From contig NZ_AQQS01000001.1 of assembly GCF_002088275.1 (NCBI RefSeq), positions 489,012 through 553,011 on the forward strand: a DNA stretch of 64,000 nt, written 5' to 3'. The DNA comes from Aurantimonas sp. 22II-16-19i (GTDB taxonomy: Bacteria; Pseudomonadota; Alphaproteobacteria; Rhizobiales; Rhizobiaceae). How positions within the stretch are numbered: position 1 is the stretch's first letter; each line of letters begins with the position of its first letter. Position numbers and translations under genes: made by a program. Shown here piece after piece: positions 1 to 9,206 of the stretch. Below the pieces are notes generated by a model, which was not told the DNA's origin, ran no database searches, and was given only the letters and a program-made list of their open reading frames with translations.

Positions 1-1
1 T

Positions 2-733
2 CTCGCCTGCCGCCTCTGGTTCGCGCGTCGGCTCGGCCTCCATTCGCCGACCGATCCGGCCCATCCCGGCCGGCCGGGACGGCCCGAGACGCCGGAGCTG
101 GTCTCGCCGAAGAAGCTGAAGCGGCGCTCGGTGCATACCGAGGAGGGACGGGTCGTCCTGGTCCATGCCCTCGCCCATATCGAGCTGAACGCCATCGACC
201 TCGCCCTCGACATCGTCGCGCGCTTCGCCCGCGAGAAGATGCCGCAGAGCTTCTTCGATGGCTGGATGACGGTGGCGCTGGAGGAGGCCAAACACTTCGG
301 CCTGTTGTCGCGCCGGCTGGGCGAACTCGGCTCCCATTACGGCGCCCTGCCCGCCCATGACGGGCTGTGGCAGGCGGTGGAGGAGACGGCGCACGATCTG
401 TCGGCGCGGCTCGCCGTGGTGCCACTGATCCTCGAGGCGCGCGGCCTCGACGTGACGCCGTCGATGATCGACAAGCTGACCGCCGTCGGCGACCTCGACA
501 CCGCGAAGATCCTGGCGATCATCTACCGGGACGAGCAGAAGCACGTCGCCATCGGCGCCAAGTGGTTCCGCTTCCTGTGTGCCCGGCACGGCGTCAACGC
601 CGCCGAGCGTTTCGGCGTGCTGGTTCGCCAGAGCTTCCGCGGCGAGATCAAGGCACCGTTCAACGACCGGGCCCGGGCGGAGGCGGGCCTGACGCCGACC
701 TTCTACCGCTCGCTCTCGCCGCGCTCGCGGTGA
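2..733 (+). CDS. DUF455 family ferritin-like protein (5' truncated)
   Basis: The reading frame is open from base 2, so the N-terminus lies outside the window; 243 residues are visible before the TGA. A GTG at 131 is not the true start, because the upstream in-frame text (Pro-rich, then PELVSPKKLKRR) is family-like. The chain has the ferritin-like di-iron pattern: HIELNAIDLA, EAKHF and DEQKHV carry the expected Glu and ExxH ligands on helical segments. DUF455 proteins are widespread in alphaproteobacteria and their substrate is unknown. I infer a soluble four-helix di-iron protein. It is followed after 103 bases by an M23 peptidase on the same strand. Confidence 0.85.
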   Translation, partial: LACRLWFARRLGLHSPTDPAHPGRPGRPETPELVSPKKLKRRSVHTEEGRVVLVHALAHIELNAIDLALDIVARFAREKMPQSFFDGWMTVALEEAKHFGLLSRRLGELGSHYGALPAHDGLWQAVEETAHDLSARLAVVPLILEARGLDVTPSMIDKLTAVGDLDTAKILAIIYRDEQKHVAIGAKWFRFLCARHGVNAAERFGVLVRQSFRGEIKAPFNDRARAEAGLTPTFYRSLSPRSR

Positions 734-836
734 AATCCGCCGGGGCCGAGCGCCCGCGCCAACCAAACGTTAACCTTAACGCCCTCTAATCGCCGTCGAC
801 GAGAGCCCTCTCCCGGGCCGCCCACCCAAGCGATCG

Positions 837-2288
837 ATGTCGATGCAGGCGAGCAAGCTGACCAGCACCTTTGGCCGACGCAAGGAGCCCCATACCGTCA
901 TCATCGCGCAGGGGGAACGCGTCCGGCATTTCACCGTCGGGCGCGGAAGCCTGATCCTCGCAGCCGCCGTCACCGTCCTGGTCGCGGCCTCGGCCATTAC
1001 GATGCCGCTCGGCTACGTCCTGTCGGCGCCAGAGGAAACCGGCGCCGCCGGGCGCCCCTGGGACGGCCAGGACGACTACGAGCGGCGGATCGCCACGCTG
1101 CGCGCCGAACTCGACCGGGCGACCAGCCGCCAGTTCCTCGCCCGCAAGATGGTGGAGAGCAAGGTCGACGTCCTGCTCGAACAGCAGGAGCAGCTGGCCG
1201 CGCGCTACGAGAAGCTGCAGCCGCTGTTCGACCGGGCGACGTCCACCGGCCTTCTCGTCGCCGCCGTCCCGGTCCCGACGCCGAAACCGGAATCGGATGA
1301 CCTGTCGGGCCACGACACCGGTCCCGCGTCGGATTCGGTGGAGATCGCCGGCGATGCCGAGATCGACGCGATCGACGCGATTCCCGGTGAGTCCGGCGCA
1401 CCGGCTCCGTCCGACCCTGCCCCAGCTCCTGCCGCCAACGCCTTCGCTCCCGACGACGGTGCCGCGACGGCCGACTGGCTCGGCCGGCTGCGTGCCGAGG
1501 TCGCGCCCCAGGCACGCGCTGTGCCCGTTGCCGCCGCAGCGCAGCCCGCGCGCGCCGGCGGCCGGACAGGCGCCGTCATTTCGGACGAGAGCCTGCGGCA
1601 GATCGGCGCCGCGATCAGCGTCGCCGAACTCGCCCAGCTGCGAAACCTCGAGGCGCTCGCCTCCACCGCCCGCGGTCGCGCGGTGCAGATTTCCACCGCC
1701 CTCGCCTCGGCCGGCATCGCGGTGGCCGACATCTCTGGCGAGGCCTCCGACCAGGAGGGGGCGACCGGCGGCCCCTACGAGCCGGTTCCCGCTTCGGACG
1801 CCTTCGAGGCGAGCGTCGCCGAGCTCGACGCCGCCCTCGACCAGCTCCAGCGCGTCAGCGCCGTTGCGCGGGAGCTGCCCTTCGAGCGCCCGATGCCGGG
1901 CTCGCGCGTCACCTCCACCTTCGGGGTGCGGGCCGATCCGTTTCTCGGCCGCAAGGCGCTCCATGCCGGGATCGACTTCGCCGAGGCCCAGGGAACCGCC
2001 ATCCACGCGACGGCACCGGGAACGGTGACCAAGGCCGGCAATTTCGGCGGCTACGGCAACATGGTCGAGATCGACCACGGCAACGGCATCTCCACCCGCT
2101 ACGGCCACATGGCGCGGGTCACGGTGGATGTCGGCCAGACGGTCGGGCGCGGCGCGACGATCGGCGCCGTCGGCTCGACGGGGCGCAGCACCGGCCCGCA
2201 TCTGCACTACGAGGTCCGCCGCGACGGCGTCGCCGTCGACCCGGCGAAGTTCTTCCGCATCGGCGACCGGATCCGCGCCTTCGGGTAA
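837..2288 (+). CDS. Membrane-anchored M23 family metallopeptidase
   Basis: This 483-residue protein is a probable periplasmic peptidoglycan endopeptidase or amidase activator. Its layout is a short cytoplasmic N-terminus, one transmembrane helix at about 42-64, a coiled coil at about 80-130, and a Pro/Ala-rich low-complexity stretch at about 150-240. A C-terminal M23/LytM domain spans about 355-475. The zinc-site residues are present: HAGID (H376, D380), YGH (H424) and HLH (H455, H457), so the enzyme should be catalytically competent rather than an EnvC-type degenerate activator. The upstream gap has a TTAAC-rich stretch that may hold its promoter. Substrate specificity cannot be read from the sequence. 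Confidence 0.9.
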   Translation: MSMQASKLTSTFGRRKEPHTVIIAQGERVRHFTVGRGSLILAAAVTVLVAASAITMPLGYVLSAPEETGAAGRPWDGQDDYERRIATLRAELDRATSRQFLARKMVESKVDVLLEQQEQLAARYEKLQPLFDRATSTGLLVAAVPVPTPKPESDDLSGHDTGPASDSVEIAGDAEIDAIDAIPGESGAPAPSDPAPAPAANAFAPDDGAATADWLGRLRAEVAPQARAVPVAAAAQPARAGGRTGAVISDESLRQIGAAISVAELAQLRNLEALASTARGRAVQISTALASAGIAVADISGEASDQEGATGGPYEPVPASDAFEASVAELDAALDQLQRVSAVARELPFERPMPGSRVTSTFGVRADPFLGRKALHAGIDFAEAQGTAIHATAPGTVTKAGNFGGYGNMVEIDHGNGISTRYGHMARVTVDVGQTVGRGATIGAVGSTGRSTGPHLHYEVRRDGVAVDPAKFFRIGDRIRAFG

Positions 2289-2304
2289 GCGTCGTGGTCG
2301 GAGG

Positions 2305-2922
2305 TCAACGAAAGCGAACGTTCGAAGGGCTGTTATCGATTGAACGCCAATCGAAAATCCGTTGCTGCACCGTCACTCGTTTTTTATCGAAGACATCTGT
2401 ATAGTTGACGCTTATTCCGAGGGCGATTTCGTTCCCTGCATGATGATCTTGTTTGAGATCTTCATCGCACGAAATAACAATTCGGCGGGTGGCTTCACGC
2501 CCCCCTGCCAACATCCCGCACCTTGTCGGTCCAGAAACTGACAGTCGCTCAGCAGAGCTATTCAAGAAATTGCCGTCGGCCGCATATCTCTCGGCTCTAC
2601 CGATTAAAATCACGTCGTAGGCAGGCGTCGCGCCTGAATTTATGACCGTCAGATCAACGAAGAGATCCGGCCGAACTGTGAGTTGTAGCGAGGTACCGTC
2701 GCCGCCCTCAGCGCGCGGTTTGTAGTTCCAATATGCCTGAACCTGCTGGATTATCGGATAAGCTCGGACTTGACGCTCGTGCGAGCTTCTACCGGCATCC
2801 AGGGATGCGACAGCGACATCTGCGGTTCTTTTGGCGATGTGGAGCAGACGCCAGCTGACGGCTAGAGAAAGCGCCGACATAACCAGAGCCACATACTCAA
2901 CCATGTGTGAGCTATCGATCAC
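2305..2922 (-). CDS. Hypothetical N-anchored protein, AT-rich
   Basis: I do not recognise this 205-residue protein. It begins with a hydrophobic segment (about residues 7-25, MVEYVALVMSALSLAVSW), suggesting an N-terminal membrane anchor. A polar alpha/beta body follows, containing VDLTVINSGATPAYDV, a phrase typical of small predicted membrane-associated phage or island proteins. A start at the second Met (2904) is equally possible. Base composition is visibly AT-richer than in the flanking genes (runs such as TTTTTTATC), and it sits alone between an M23 gene and prfB, pointing to acquisition by transfer. It ends only 17 bases from the convergent M23 gene. No function is assigned. Confidence 0.55.
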   Translation of the reverse strand: MIDSSHMVEYVALVMSALSLAVSWRLLHIAKRTADVAVASLDAGRSSHERQVRAYPIIQQVQAYWNYKPRAEGGDGTSLQLTVRPDLFVDLTVINSGATPAYDVILIGRAERYAADGNFLNSSAERLSVSGPTRCGMLAGGREATRRIVISCDEDLKQDHHAGNEIALGISVNYTDVFDKKRVTVQQRIFDWRSIDNSPSNVRFR

Positions 2923-3003
2923 GTGAACCTCGAAACTACGAGCTTAGAGAGGCTCTAGCACGACTAAGACGAGAACCAACTCGAGAAAACCGTAGTTTCT
3001 TGA

Positions 3004-3025
3004 GCGGCGGGTATCTGCCCGCCGC
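3004..3025 (-). terminator. GC hairpin downstream of prfB
   Basis: A perfect 8-bp stem (GCGGCGGG/CCCGCCGC) closes a 6-base loop 25 bases beyond the prfB stop. It lacks a strong U-tract, so it is a likely but not certain terminator for prfB. Confidence 0.45.
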
Positions 3026-3049
3026 GGTTGATTTGGCCCGCGACCTACA

Positions 3050-4178
3050 TCAGTCGATGTCCTCGACCTCGGCCTTGCCGCCCTCGACGCGCTGGGCGAG
3101 CGCGGCTTCCATGAAGGCGTCGATGTCGCCGTCGAGCACGTCCTGGGGCGTGGTGCTCTCGACGCCGGTCCGCAGGTCCTTGACCAGCTGGTAGGGCTGG
3201 AGGACGTAGGAGCGGATCTGGTGGCCCCAGCCGATGTCGCTCTTCGAGGCGGCCTCGGCGTTGGCTGCCGCCTCGCGCCGTTCCAGCTCGGCCTCGTAGA
3301 GCCGCGCCTTCAGCATGTTCCAGGCGGTGGCCCGGTTCTTGTGCTGCGAGCGCTCCTGCTGACAGGCGACGACGATGCCGGTCGGGATATGGGTGATGCG
3401 CACCGCAGAATCGGTGGTGTTGACGTGCTGGCCGCCGGCGCCCGACGCCCGGTAGGTGTCGATCCGGCAGTCCGACTCGTTCACCTGGATGTCGATCGTG
3501 TCGTCGACGACCGGATAGACCCACACCGAGGCGAAGGAGGTGTGCCGCCGGGCCTGGCTGTCATAGGGCGAGATCCGCACCAGGCGATGGACGCCCGATT
3601 CGGTCTTCATCCAGCCATAGGCGTTGTGACCCTTGAACAGCAGCGTCGCGGACTTGATCCCGGCCTCTTCGCCGGGATGCTCCTCCAGCACCTCCACCTT
3701 CATCTTCGAGCGCTCCGCCCAGCGCATGTACATGCGCTGCAGCATCTCGGCCCAGTCCTGGCTCTCGGTGCCGCCGGCACCGGAATGGACCTCGACATAG
3801 GTGTCGTTGGAATCGGCCTCGCCCGAGAGCAGCGATTCGATCTGGCGCTTGGCGACCTCGACCTTGACCGCGCGGATCGCCGTCTCGGCCTCCGTGACGA
3901 TGCTCTGGTCGCCCTCCTCCTCGCCCATGGCGATGAGTTCGATACTGTCCTGGAGGGTCTGGTCGAGCGAGCGGATCGCTGAGATGGCGCTTTCCAGCTG
4001 CTGGCGCTCGCGCATCAGCGCCTGGGCCTCGGCCGGATCGTTCCAGATCGAGGGATCTTCGGCCTTCTGGTTCAGGACATCGAGGCGTCTGAGGGATTTA
4101 TCCCAGTCAAAGATGCCTCCTCAGCAGGCTTATGGCCTGCTTGATTTCGTCGACCAAGGTCTCGATTTCGGCACGCAT
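3050..4178 (-). CDS. prfB: Peptide chain release factor 2, with programmed +1 frameshift
   Basis: RF2 recognises UGA and UAA and triggers peptidyl-tRNA hydrolysis. The gene is in two frames. An ATG at 4178 opens a 23-codon frame ending in an in-frame TGA (4109-4107). After a +1 shift at CTT-TGAC the main frame continues from GAC at 4108 to 3050, giving 375 residues in total, the normal RF2 length. The catalytic GGQ is at about 248-250. The stop-recognition tripeptide reads SPY (203-205) in place of the E. coli SPF. A naive call starting at 4015 would lose 54 residues. It follows the PBP1A gene on the same strand and stop-codon feedback should control it. Confidence 0.97.
4106..4121 (-). promoter_or_regulatory. 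prfB: RF2 +1 recoding site
   Basis: On the minus strand this reads AGGAGG-CAT-CTT-TGA-C. An internal Shine-Dalgarno sequence lies three bases before the slippery CTT, which is followed by the UGA stop and C. This is the arrangement known from E. coli prfB (AGGGGG-TAT-CTT-TGA-C). Low RF2 slows termination at UGA and favours the shift, so RF2 limits its own synthesis. Confidence 0.95.
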
Positions 4179-4203
4179 GCCGCATTCTCCTGCAAGTGGC
4201 TGA

Positions 4204-4227
4204 CGGGCCGGCTGCAATGCTGGCCCG
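4204..4227 (-). repeat. Inverted repeat between PBP1A and prfB
   Basis: Nine paired positions (CGGGCCGGC/GCTGGCCCG, one G-T) surround a 6-base loop. It sits between two genes read on the minus strand. There is no U-tract, so it could be a weak terminator, an attenuating hairpin, or chance in GC-rich DNA. Confidence 0.35.
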
Positions 4228-4330
4228 GAGTGGCGAAACTGCGATGGAAGCCCCGGCTCTTACCGGTCCGGGCGCGCCGTCGTCAACACGCGGCAGCCGA
4301 ACCGCCAGGGATCCCGCGACAGGGCGACGG

Positions 4331-6775
4331 TCAGAACAGTCCGCCGGCGCCCTGGGTGATGGCCTGCTCGGCCTGCTGCGAGATCTGGCCGCCGCCGGGG
4401 CCCGAAGCAATCTCGTCCTCGCCGATGATCTGGTAGGAGTCCGCCGGGCCCGTGCCGGGCTTGAAGGCCTCCATGATCACGTCGGGGCCGGAGCCCGAGG
4501 CGCGCATGCCGGTCTTGCGGTTGACGGCGATCAGCTCCATGCCCTCGGGCACCTTGAAGTCGACCGGCTTCTTGCCCTTCAGCGCTTCCTTCATGAAGTC
4601 GATGAAGACCGGCGCCGCGAGGCCGCCGCCGGTGGCGCCGTGACCCATCGGCTGCGGGTTGTCGTAGCCGAGATAGACGCCGCAGACGAGATCCGGCGTG
4701 AAGCCGACGAACCAGGCGTCCTTCTCGTCGTTGGTTGTGCCGGTCTTGCCGGCCACCGGCACGCCGAGCGCCTTGACCCGCGTCGCCGTGCCGCGCTGGA
4801 CGACACCCTCCATCATCGAGGTGATCTGGTAGGCGGTCATCGGGTCGAGCACCTGGTCGCGCTCGTCGACGAGCTCCGGCTCGGCCTGGCCGTCATATTC
4901 GCGGGTGTTGCAGTCGGCGCAGAAGCGCTGGTCGTGCTTGTAGACGGTCCGGCCGTAGCGGTCCTGCACCCGGTCGATCAGCGACGGCTCGATCGAGCGG
5001 CCGCCATTGGCGATCACCGAATAGGCGGTGACCATCCGCAGGACGGTGGTCTCGCCGGCACCGAGGGCCATCGGCAGATAGGGCTTCAGATGGTCGTAGA
5101 TGCCGAAGCGCTCCGCATAGGCGGCGACGAGATCCATGCCCATGTCCTTGGCGAGGCGCACGGTCATGAGGTTGCGGCTCTTCTCGATGCCGAGCCGCAG
5201 GGTCGAGGGACCGGCATAGCCGCCGCCGTAGTTCTGCGGCGTCCAGTAGCCGCCATTGCCGTCCGGCAGCGACACCGGCCCATCCATGATCACCGAGGCG
5301 GGCGTGTAGCCGTTGTCGAGGGCGGCCGAATAGACGAATGGCTTGAACGAGGATCCGGGCTGGCGATAGGCTTGGCTGGCCCGGTTGAATTCGGACTGGT
5401 CGTAGGAGAAGCCGCCGACCATGGCGCGCACCCGGCCGGTCTCCGGCTCCATGGCGACGAGCGCGCCCTGCACCTTGGGCGGCTGGCGGAGCAGGTAGCC
5501 GTCGCCGTCGCCTGCCTTCTCCACATAGACCACGTCGCCACGCGACAGCACCTGGTCGGCGGAGCGGACCGAGCCCTTCTGGTCCCTGGTGTCCAGCCTG
5601 AGGGCCCATTTCATGTCGGACAGCGCGATCGTGCCGATGTCGCGCTGGCTGTCCAGCGCCCCCGAGATCGCCCGGCGCGGCTGCACGCCGACGCTGACAC
5701 GGTCCGCATTGGCTTCGAGCACCACGGCGAGCCGCCACTGCGGCACGTCCGCCAGGGCCTCGACCTTGCCGACCTCGGCGCCCCAGTCGCTGCCGATATC
5801 GATGGTCGTCACCGGGCCGCGGTAGCCGCGCTGCTGGTCGAAGGCGACGAGCGCGTTCTGCAGCGCCGCCCTCGCCTCCTTCTGCAGGGCCGGGTCGAGG
5901 GTCGTTCTGACCGAGAGTCCGCCCTCGTAGAGCGCCTTGGAGCCGTAGCGCTGGACGATTTCGCGGCGCACGTCCTCGGTGAAGTACTGGGAGGAGGCGA
6001 GATAGGTGCCGGACGGGCGCGGATTGACCTTGATCGGCTTCTCCTTCGCCGCGCTGGCCTCCTGCTGATCGATGACGCCGTTCGCCGTCATCTGGGCGAT
6101 CACCCAGTTGCGGCGGTCGAGCGCCCGATCGTAGTCGCGAAACGGATTGTAGTTCTCCGGCGCCTTCGGCAGCGCGGCGAGATAGGCGGCTTCCTCGACG
6201 CTCAGCTCGGTCACCGACTTGTCGAAATAGGCCAGAGCCGCGGCGGCGATGCCGTAGGAGCCCATGCCGAGATAGATCTCGTTCAGATAGAGTTCGAGGA
6301 TCTTGTCCTTCGAATAGGCCTGCTCGATGCGCAGCGAGAGGATCGCCTCCTTGAGCTTGCGGTCGAGGGTGCGCTCGTTGGTCAGGAGGAAGTTCTTCGC
6401 CACCTGCTGGGTGATGGTCGAGGCGCCCTGCATGCGCCCGCCCTTGGCGAGCACCATGACGGCGCGCCCGACGCCCTCGATGTCGATGCCGGGATGGGAG
6501 TAGAAGTTCTTGTCCTCGGCGGAGAGGAAGGCGTTCTTGACGAGGTCCGGGATCGCCTGGATCGGCAGGAACAGCCGGCGCTGGGACGCATATTCCGCCA
6601 TCAGCTGCCCGTCGGAGGCGTGTACCCGCGTCGTCACCGGCGGCTCGTACTTGGCCAGCACCTGATAGTCCGGCAGCCCCTCGGCCGTGCGCTCGACATA
6701 CCACGCCACCGCACCGGCGACGAAGATGAAGAGAACCGACCCGATGCCGAAGAAATAACCGATCAGTCTGATCAT
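4331..6775 (-). CDS. mrcA: Penicillin-binding protein 1A (class A bifunctional PBP)
   Basis: This 814-residue enzyme polymerises lipid II and cross-links peptidoglycan in the periplasm. One transmembrane helix at about 6-26 is followed by a GT51 transglycosylase domain (catalytic Glu in LSAEDKNFYSH near residue 87, and STITQQVAKN). A middle OB-like insertion comes next, then a transpeptidase domain with SSFK (S475) and KTGTT (K677). The ATG at 6775 (MIRLIGYFF) is chosen over the upstream in-frame start at 6844, because the extra 23 residues are unlike the family and GGAG precedes it at 6-7 bases. It belongs with the adjacent amidase as a cell-wall block. Confidence 0.97.
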   Translation of the reverse strand: MIRLIGYFFGIGSVLFIFVAGAVAWYVERTAEGLPDYQVLAKYEPPVTTRVHASDGQLMAEYASQRRLFLPIQAIPDLVKNAFLSAEDKNFYSHPGIDIEGVGRAVMVLAKGGRMQGASTITQQVAKNFLLTNERTLDRKLKEAILSLRIEQAYSKDKILELYLNEIYLGMGSYGIAAAALAYFDKSVTELSVEEAAYLAALPKAPENYNPFRDYDRALDRRNWVIAQMTANGVIDQQEASAAKEKPIKVNPRPSGTYLASSQYFTEDVRREIVQRYGSKALYEGGLSVRTTLDPALQKEARAALQNALVAFDQQRGYRGPVTTIDIGSDWGAEVGKVEALADVPQWRLAVVLEANADRVSVGVQPRRAISGALDSQRDIGTIALSDMKWALRLDTRDQKGSVRSADQVLSRGDVVYVEKAGDGDGYLLRQPPKVQGALVAMEPETGRVRAMVGGFSYDQSEFNRASQAYRQPGSSFKPFVYSAALDNGYTPASVIMDGPVSLPDGNGGYWTPQNYGGGYAGPSTLRLGIEKSRNLMTVRLAKDMGMDLVAAYAERFGIYDHLKPYLPMALGAGETTVLRMVTAYSVIANGGRSIEPSLIDRVQDRYGRTVYKHDQRFCADCNTREYDGQAEPELVDERDQVLDPMTAYQITSMMEGVVQRGTATRVKALGVPVAGKTGTTNDEKDAWFVGFTPDLVCGVYLGYDNPQPMGHGATGGGLAAPVFIDFMKEALKGKKPVDFKVPEGMELIAVNRKTGMRASGSGPDVIMEAFKPGTGPADSYQIIGEDEIASGPGGGQISQQAEQAITQGAGGLF

Positions 6776-7130
6776 CGAAACTCCGTCCGGCCGCCCGGAT
6801 TGTCCGGCGCCCGCATTGCCTGGCGCCCGCTGCCCTAGGCCCACTGTCCGGCGGACGATCGCTCAGCCGATCGCCCTCCCCCTCAGGGATGGCCGCCCCA
6901 TCCCTCTCCCCGCTGGACCGCGCGGGGACAAGCCTGCCATGACCGCAAATTGCGGCGTTGCGATGGATCGGCCCGGATTTTCCGGCATCTGCGCAGATGA
7001 ATGTTGCCGAATTGCCACGAACATTCGCAAACCCGACAAGGCCCGGTCAAGCTTTGCCGATCCGGCTGCGACGCCAGCGTCGCAGCGGCGAATCGCCCCA
7101 GCATCCAACCGGCTGATCGGGCGGTGCTTT
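6776..7130. other. Gap between amidase and PBP1A genes
   Basis: I see no convincing gene in these 355 bases. On the minus strand a CTTGAC (7051-7046) resembles an alphaproteobacterial -35 element and could start PBP1A transcription, but the matching -10 is poor. The longest frames here are shadows. Confidence 0.5.
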
Positions 7131-8357
7131 TCAGCCGCGCCCTTCCGCCGCCTTGAGCGCGTCCGCCTGGCCGCCGCGAAAGAACCCGATGATCGATTCG
7201 GCGATGGCGGAGGTGATCTTGCGCCGCCACGCGTCGTCCTTCAGCAGCTTCTCGTCCTTGTCGTTGGACAGGAACCCCATCTCGACCAGAACCGAGGGGA
7301 TGTCCGGCGCCTTCAGGACCCGGAAGCCCGCCGAGCGCTTCGGGTTCTTGATGAGTTCGATGTTGCGCCTCGACAGGTCGGTGACGAGGGCCGAGGCGAA
7401 GTGCTCGGAAAAGCTCACCGTCTCCCGGCGCGTCAGGTCGAGCAGGATGTCGAAGATCTCCGGCGAGGTCTCCTGGAAGCCCGTCGGAGCGAAACGGTCG
7501 GAGGCGTTCTCGTTCGCGGCGATCTGCCGGGAGAGCTCGTCCGATGCGTCTTCCGACAATGTGTAGACCGTCGCCCCGCGCAGCGCCTTGTAATGAATCG
7601 AATCGGCGTGGATGGAGAGAAAGAGATCGGCTCCGAACTCGCGCGCCGCCGCGGCCCGCGCGTCGAGCGGGATGAAAACGTCGCTGTTGCGGGTGAGCTC
7701 CGCGTCGACGTTCGGATAAGCGCGAAGGAGGTCACGCAGCATCCGGGCGTTTTCCAGATTGACGTTCTTCTCCATGGTCCCGGAGGGCGAGACGGCACCC
7801 TTGTCGTCGCCGCCATGACCGGGATCGATGACGATCGTCAGCTTCCGGGGACCGGCCGTCCGGGCCGGGGGACCGTCCTCGCTCCGGGGAGCCGACGGCT
7901 CGGCCGCCGTGGCCGCAACCTGCCCCGCGTCGTCAGGCGCGCGGCCCGGCACCGTGAGCGCGACGTCGACGACCTGACTGCCGTCCTCCAACCGCTCGCT
8001 CAAGGCGGCGGCCGCCGGAGCCTTGAGCCGGAAGATCACCCGGTAGCGATCCGCGGTCACGAGCCCGTGGCGCACCGTCGAGGCCAGCGGATTGTCCGGC
8101 AGCTGGTCGAACCCGACGGCCGGAACCGTGTCCTCGAAGTCCACCGCGATGCGGTCGGGATTCTTCAGGGCGAAGCTGCGGACGCGGGTCTTGCCGGTGA
8201 GCGTGAAGCGAACCGACAGGCCGGCCTTGCTGGCGGTGGGCTCGATGCGGGTGATGACGCGCTCCTCTCCGGCCATCGCGACACCACTGGCCGAAAGGCC
8301 GAGAACCGGAACGAGAAGGGCAAGGACGAGAGCAGCGAGCGAACGGCCGGCGATCAT
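7131..8357 (-). CDS. amiC: N-acetylmuramoyl-L-alanine amidase, AmiC type
   Basis: This 408-residue periplasmic amidase cleaves the MurNAc-L-Ala bond for daughter-cell separation. A signal peptide (about 1-28, ending ASGVAMA) precedes an AMIN localisation domain (about 32-140) and a linker. An Amidase_3 zinc domain follows (about 190-400), with VIDPGHGG, ENARML, SIHADS and VEMGFLSN supplying the His/Glu ligands. The ATG at 8357 is preceded by GGAAAG and gives a proper signal peptide; upstream in-frame starts reaching 8921 add only non-family sequence. AmiC enzymes are normally activated by EnvC-like LytM proteins at the septum. Confidence 0.95.
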   Translation of the reverse strand: MIAGRSLAALVLALLVPVLGLSASGVAMAGEERVITRIEPTASKAGLSVRFTLTGKTRVRSFALKNPDRIAVDFEDTVPAVGFDQLPDNPLASTVRHGLVTADRYRVIFRLKAPAAAALSERLEDGSQVVDVALTVPGRAPDDAGQVAATAAEPSAPRSEDGPPARTAGPRKLTIVIDPGHGGDDKGAVSPSGTMEKNVNLENARMLRDLLRAYPNVDAELTRNSDVFIPLDARAAAAREFGADLFLSIHADSIHYKALRGATVYTLSEDASDELSRQIAANENASDRFAPTGFQETSPEIFDILLDLTRRETVSFSEHFASALVTDLSRRNIELIKNPKRSAGFRVLKAPDIPSVLVEMGFLSNDKDEKLLKDDAWRRKITSAIAESIIGFFRGGQADALKAAEGRG

Positions 8358-9206
8358 TCGGACATCTTTCCACGGTTGCCTGTGGCGAAAGGTCACTTTC
8401 AGTGTCAGTGCGCAGACGACCTCCGACGATCGGTGCCGCGGCCATAGCACATCCGCCATGGCCAGATCAGGGCACCCGGACGACGAGCGCCTCCGCCTCG
8501 GCACCAGCCGTTGCGCAGCCGGTGCTCGCGCAACAGGTCGTGCCGGATGAACGTCGCTGCGACAGGGCGGAACGCCGCGTCGAGGCGTCCATGCCGGACG
8601 CCCGACCGGATCAATGGCTGGCGAGCCTTGCGCGAAGCTCGGCGGGATGGCTTCGGAACCGGGTTTTCGCACCGATTTCGTCGCTTTGACCGCCTGCCGA
8701 ACGGGCAGCACCCTTGTCATGGTCAATAACCCGTCATAAAAGCAGGATCGAGGTTTGTGGTGGCGGAAATCGCGTCGCCGGCAAGAGGTTCGGAAGCCCG
8801 CGTCAGGCGCACGCCGCCCCGTGTCGGATGCCGACCCGCCCGAGAGGCGATGCTGCGTTCCACCACCCCGCCTCAAGTCGAGGTTTTTCGCCGATGCCGC
8901 AGCTGGAACTGCGATCGGCACACTTCTCGTCGAGATGCGCCGCCCGCCCGGGGGCGCATGCGCGACGTTTCATCGGCCGCCCGATGGCGGTCACCTGTTG
9001 TTATAAGGTCGTGTATTTGCCGCATCTGTCCGATTTTCACCGTCAGTCGTTGCCCAGCGTCCGCCTCGTTGCGGCCGGTCATCAGCGCGGAATCGTCGAG
9101 CAGCGGCCTGTATGCACGGCCCAGTCGGGCTCGCGCCCAACGAAAGACCGCTTGGCGATGATCTGCCGGATGCGTGTCCCTTGCGCGAGCGCCGGGGAGT
9201 CATCTC
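8358..9206. other. Long divergent gap between amiC and rne
   Basis: These 849 bases separate two divergent genes. I find no frame with family-like content. A TATAAG at 9003-9008 could be a -10 element for rne and would leave a leader of nearly 200 bases, as expected if rne is autoregulated through its 5' UTR. The GGGGAG at 9194-9199 is the rne ribosome binding site. Confidence 0.5.

Noticed and set aside
786..2207. 473-codon minus-strand frame opposite the M23 gene
   Set aside because: Gly/Arg-rich shadow of the M23 frame, with no family content.
4196..6838. 880-codon plus-strand frame opposite PBP1A
   Set aside because: Antisense shadow of a confirmed gene with typical low-complexity composition.
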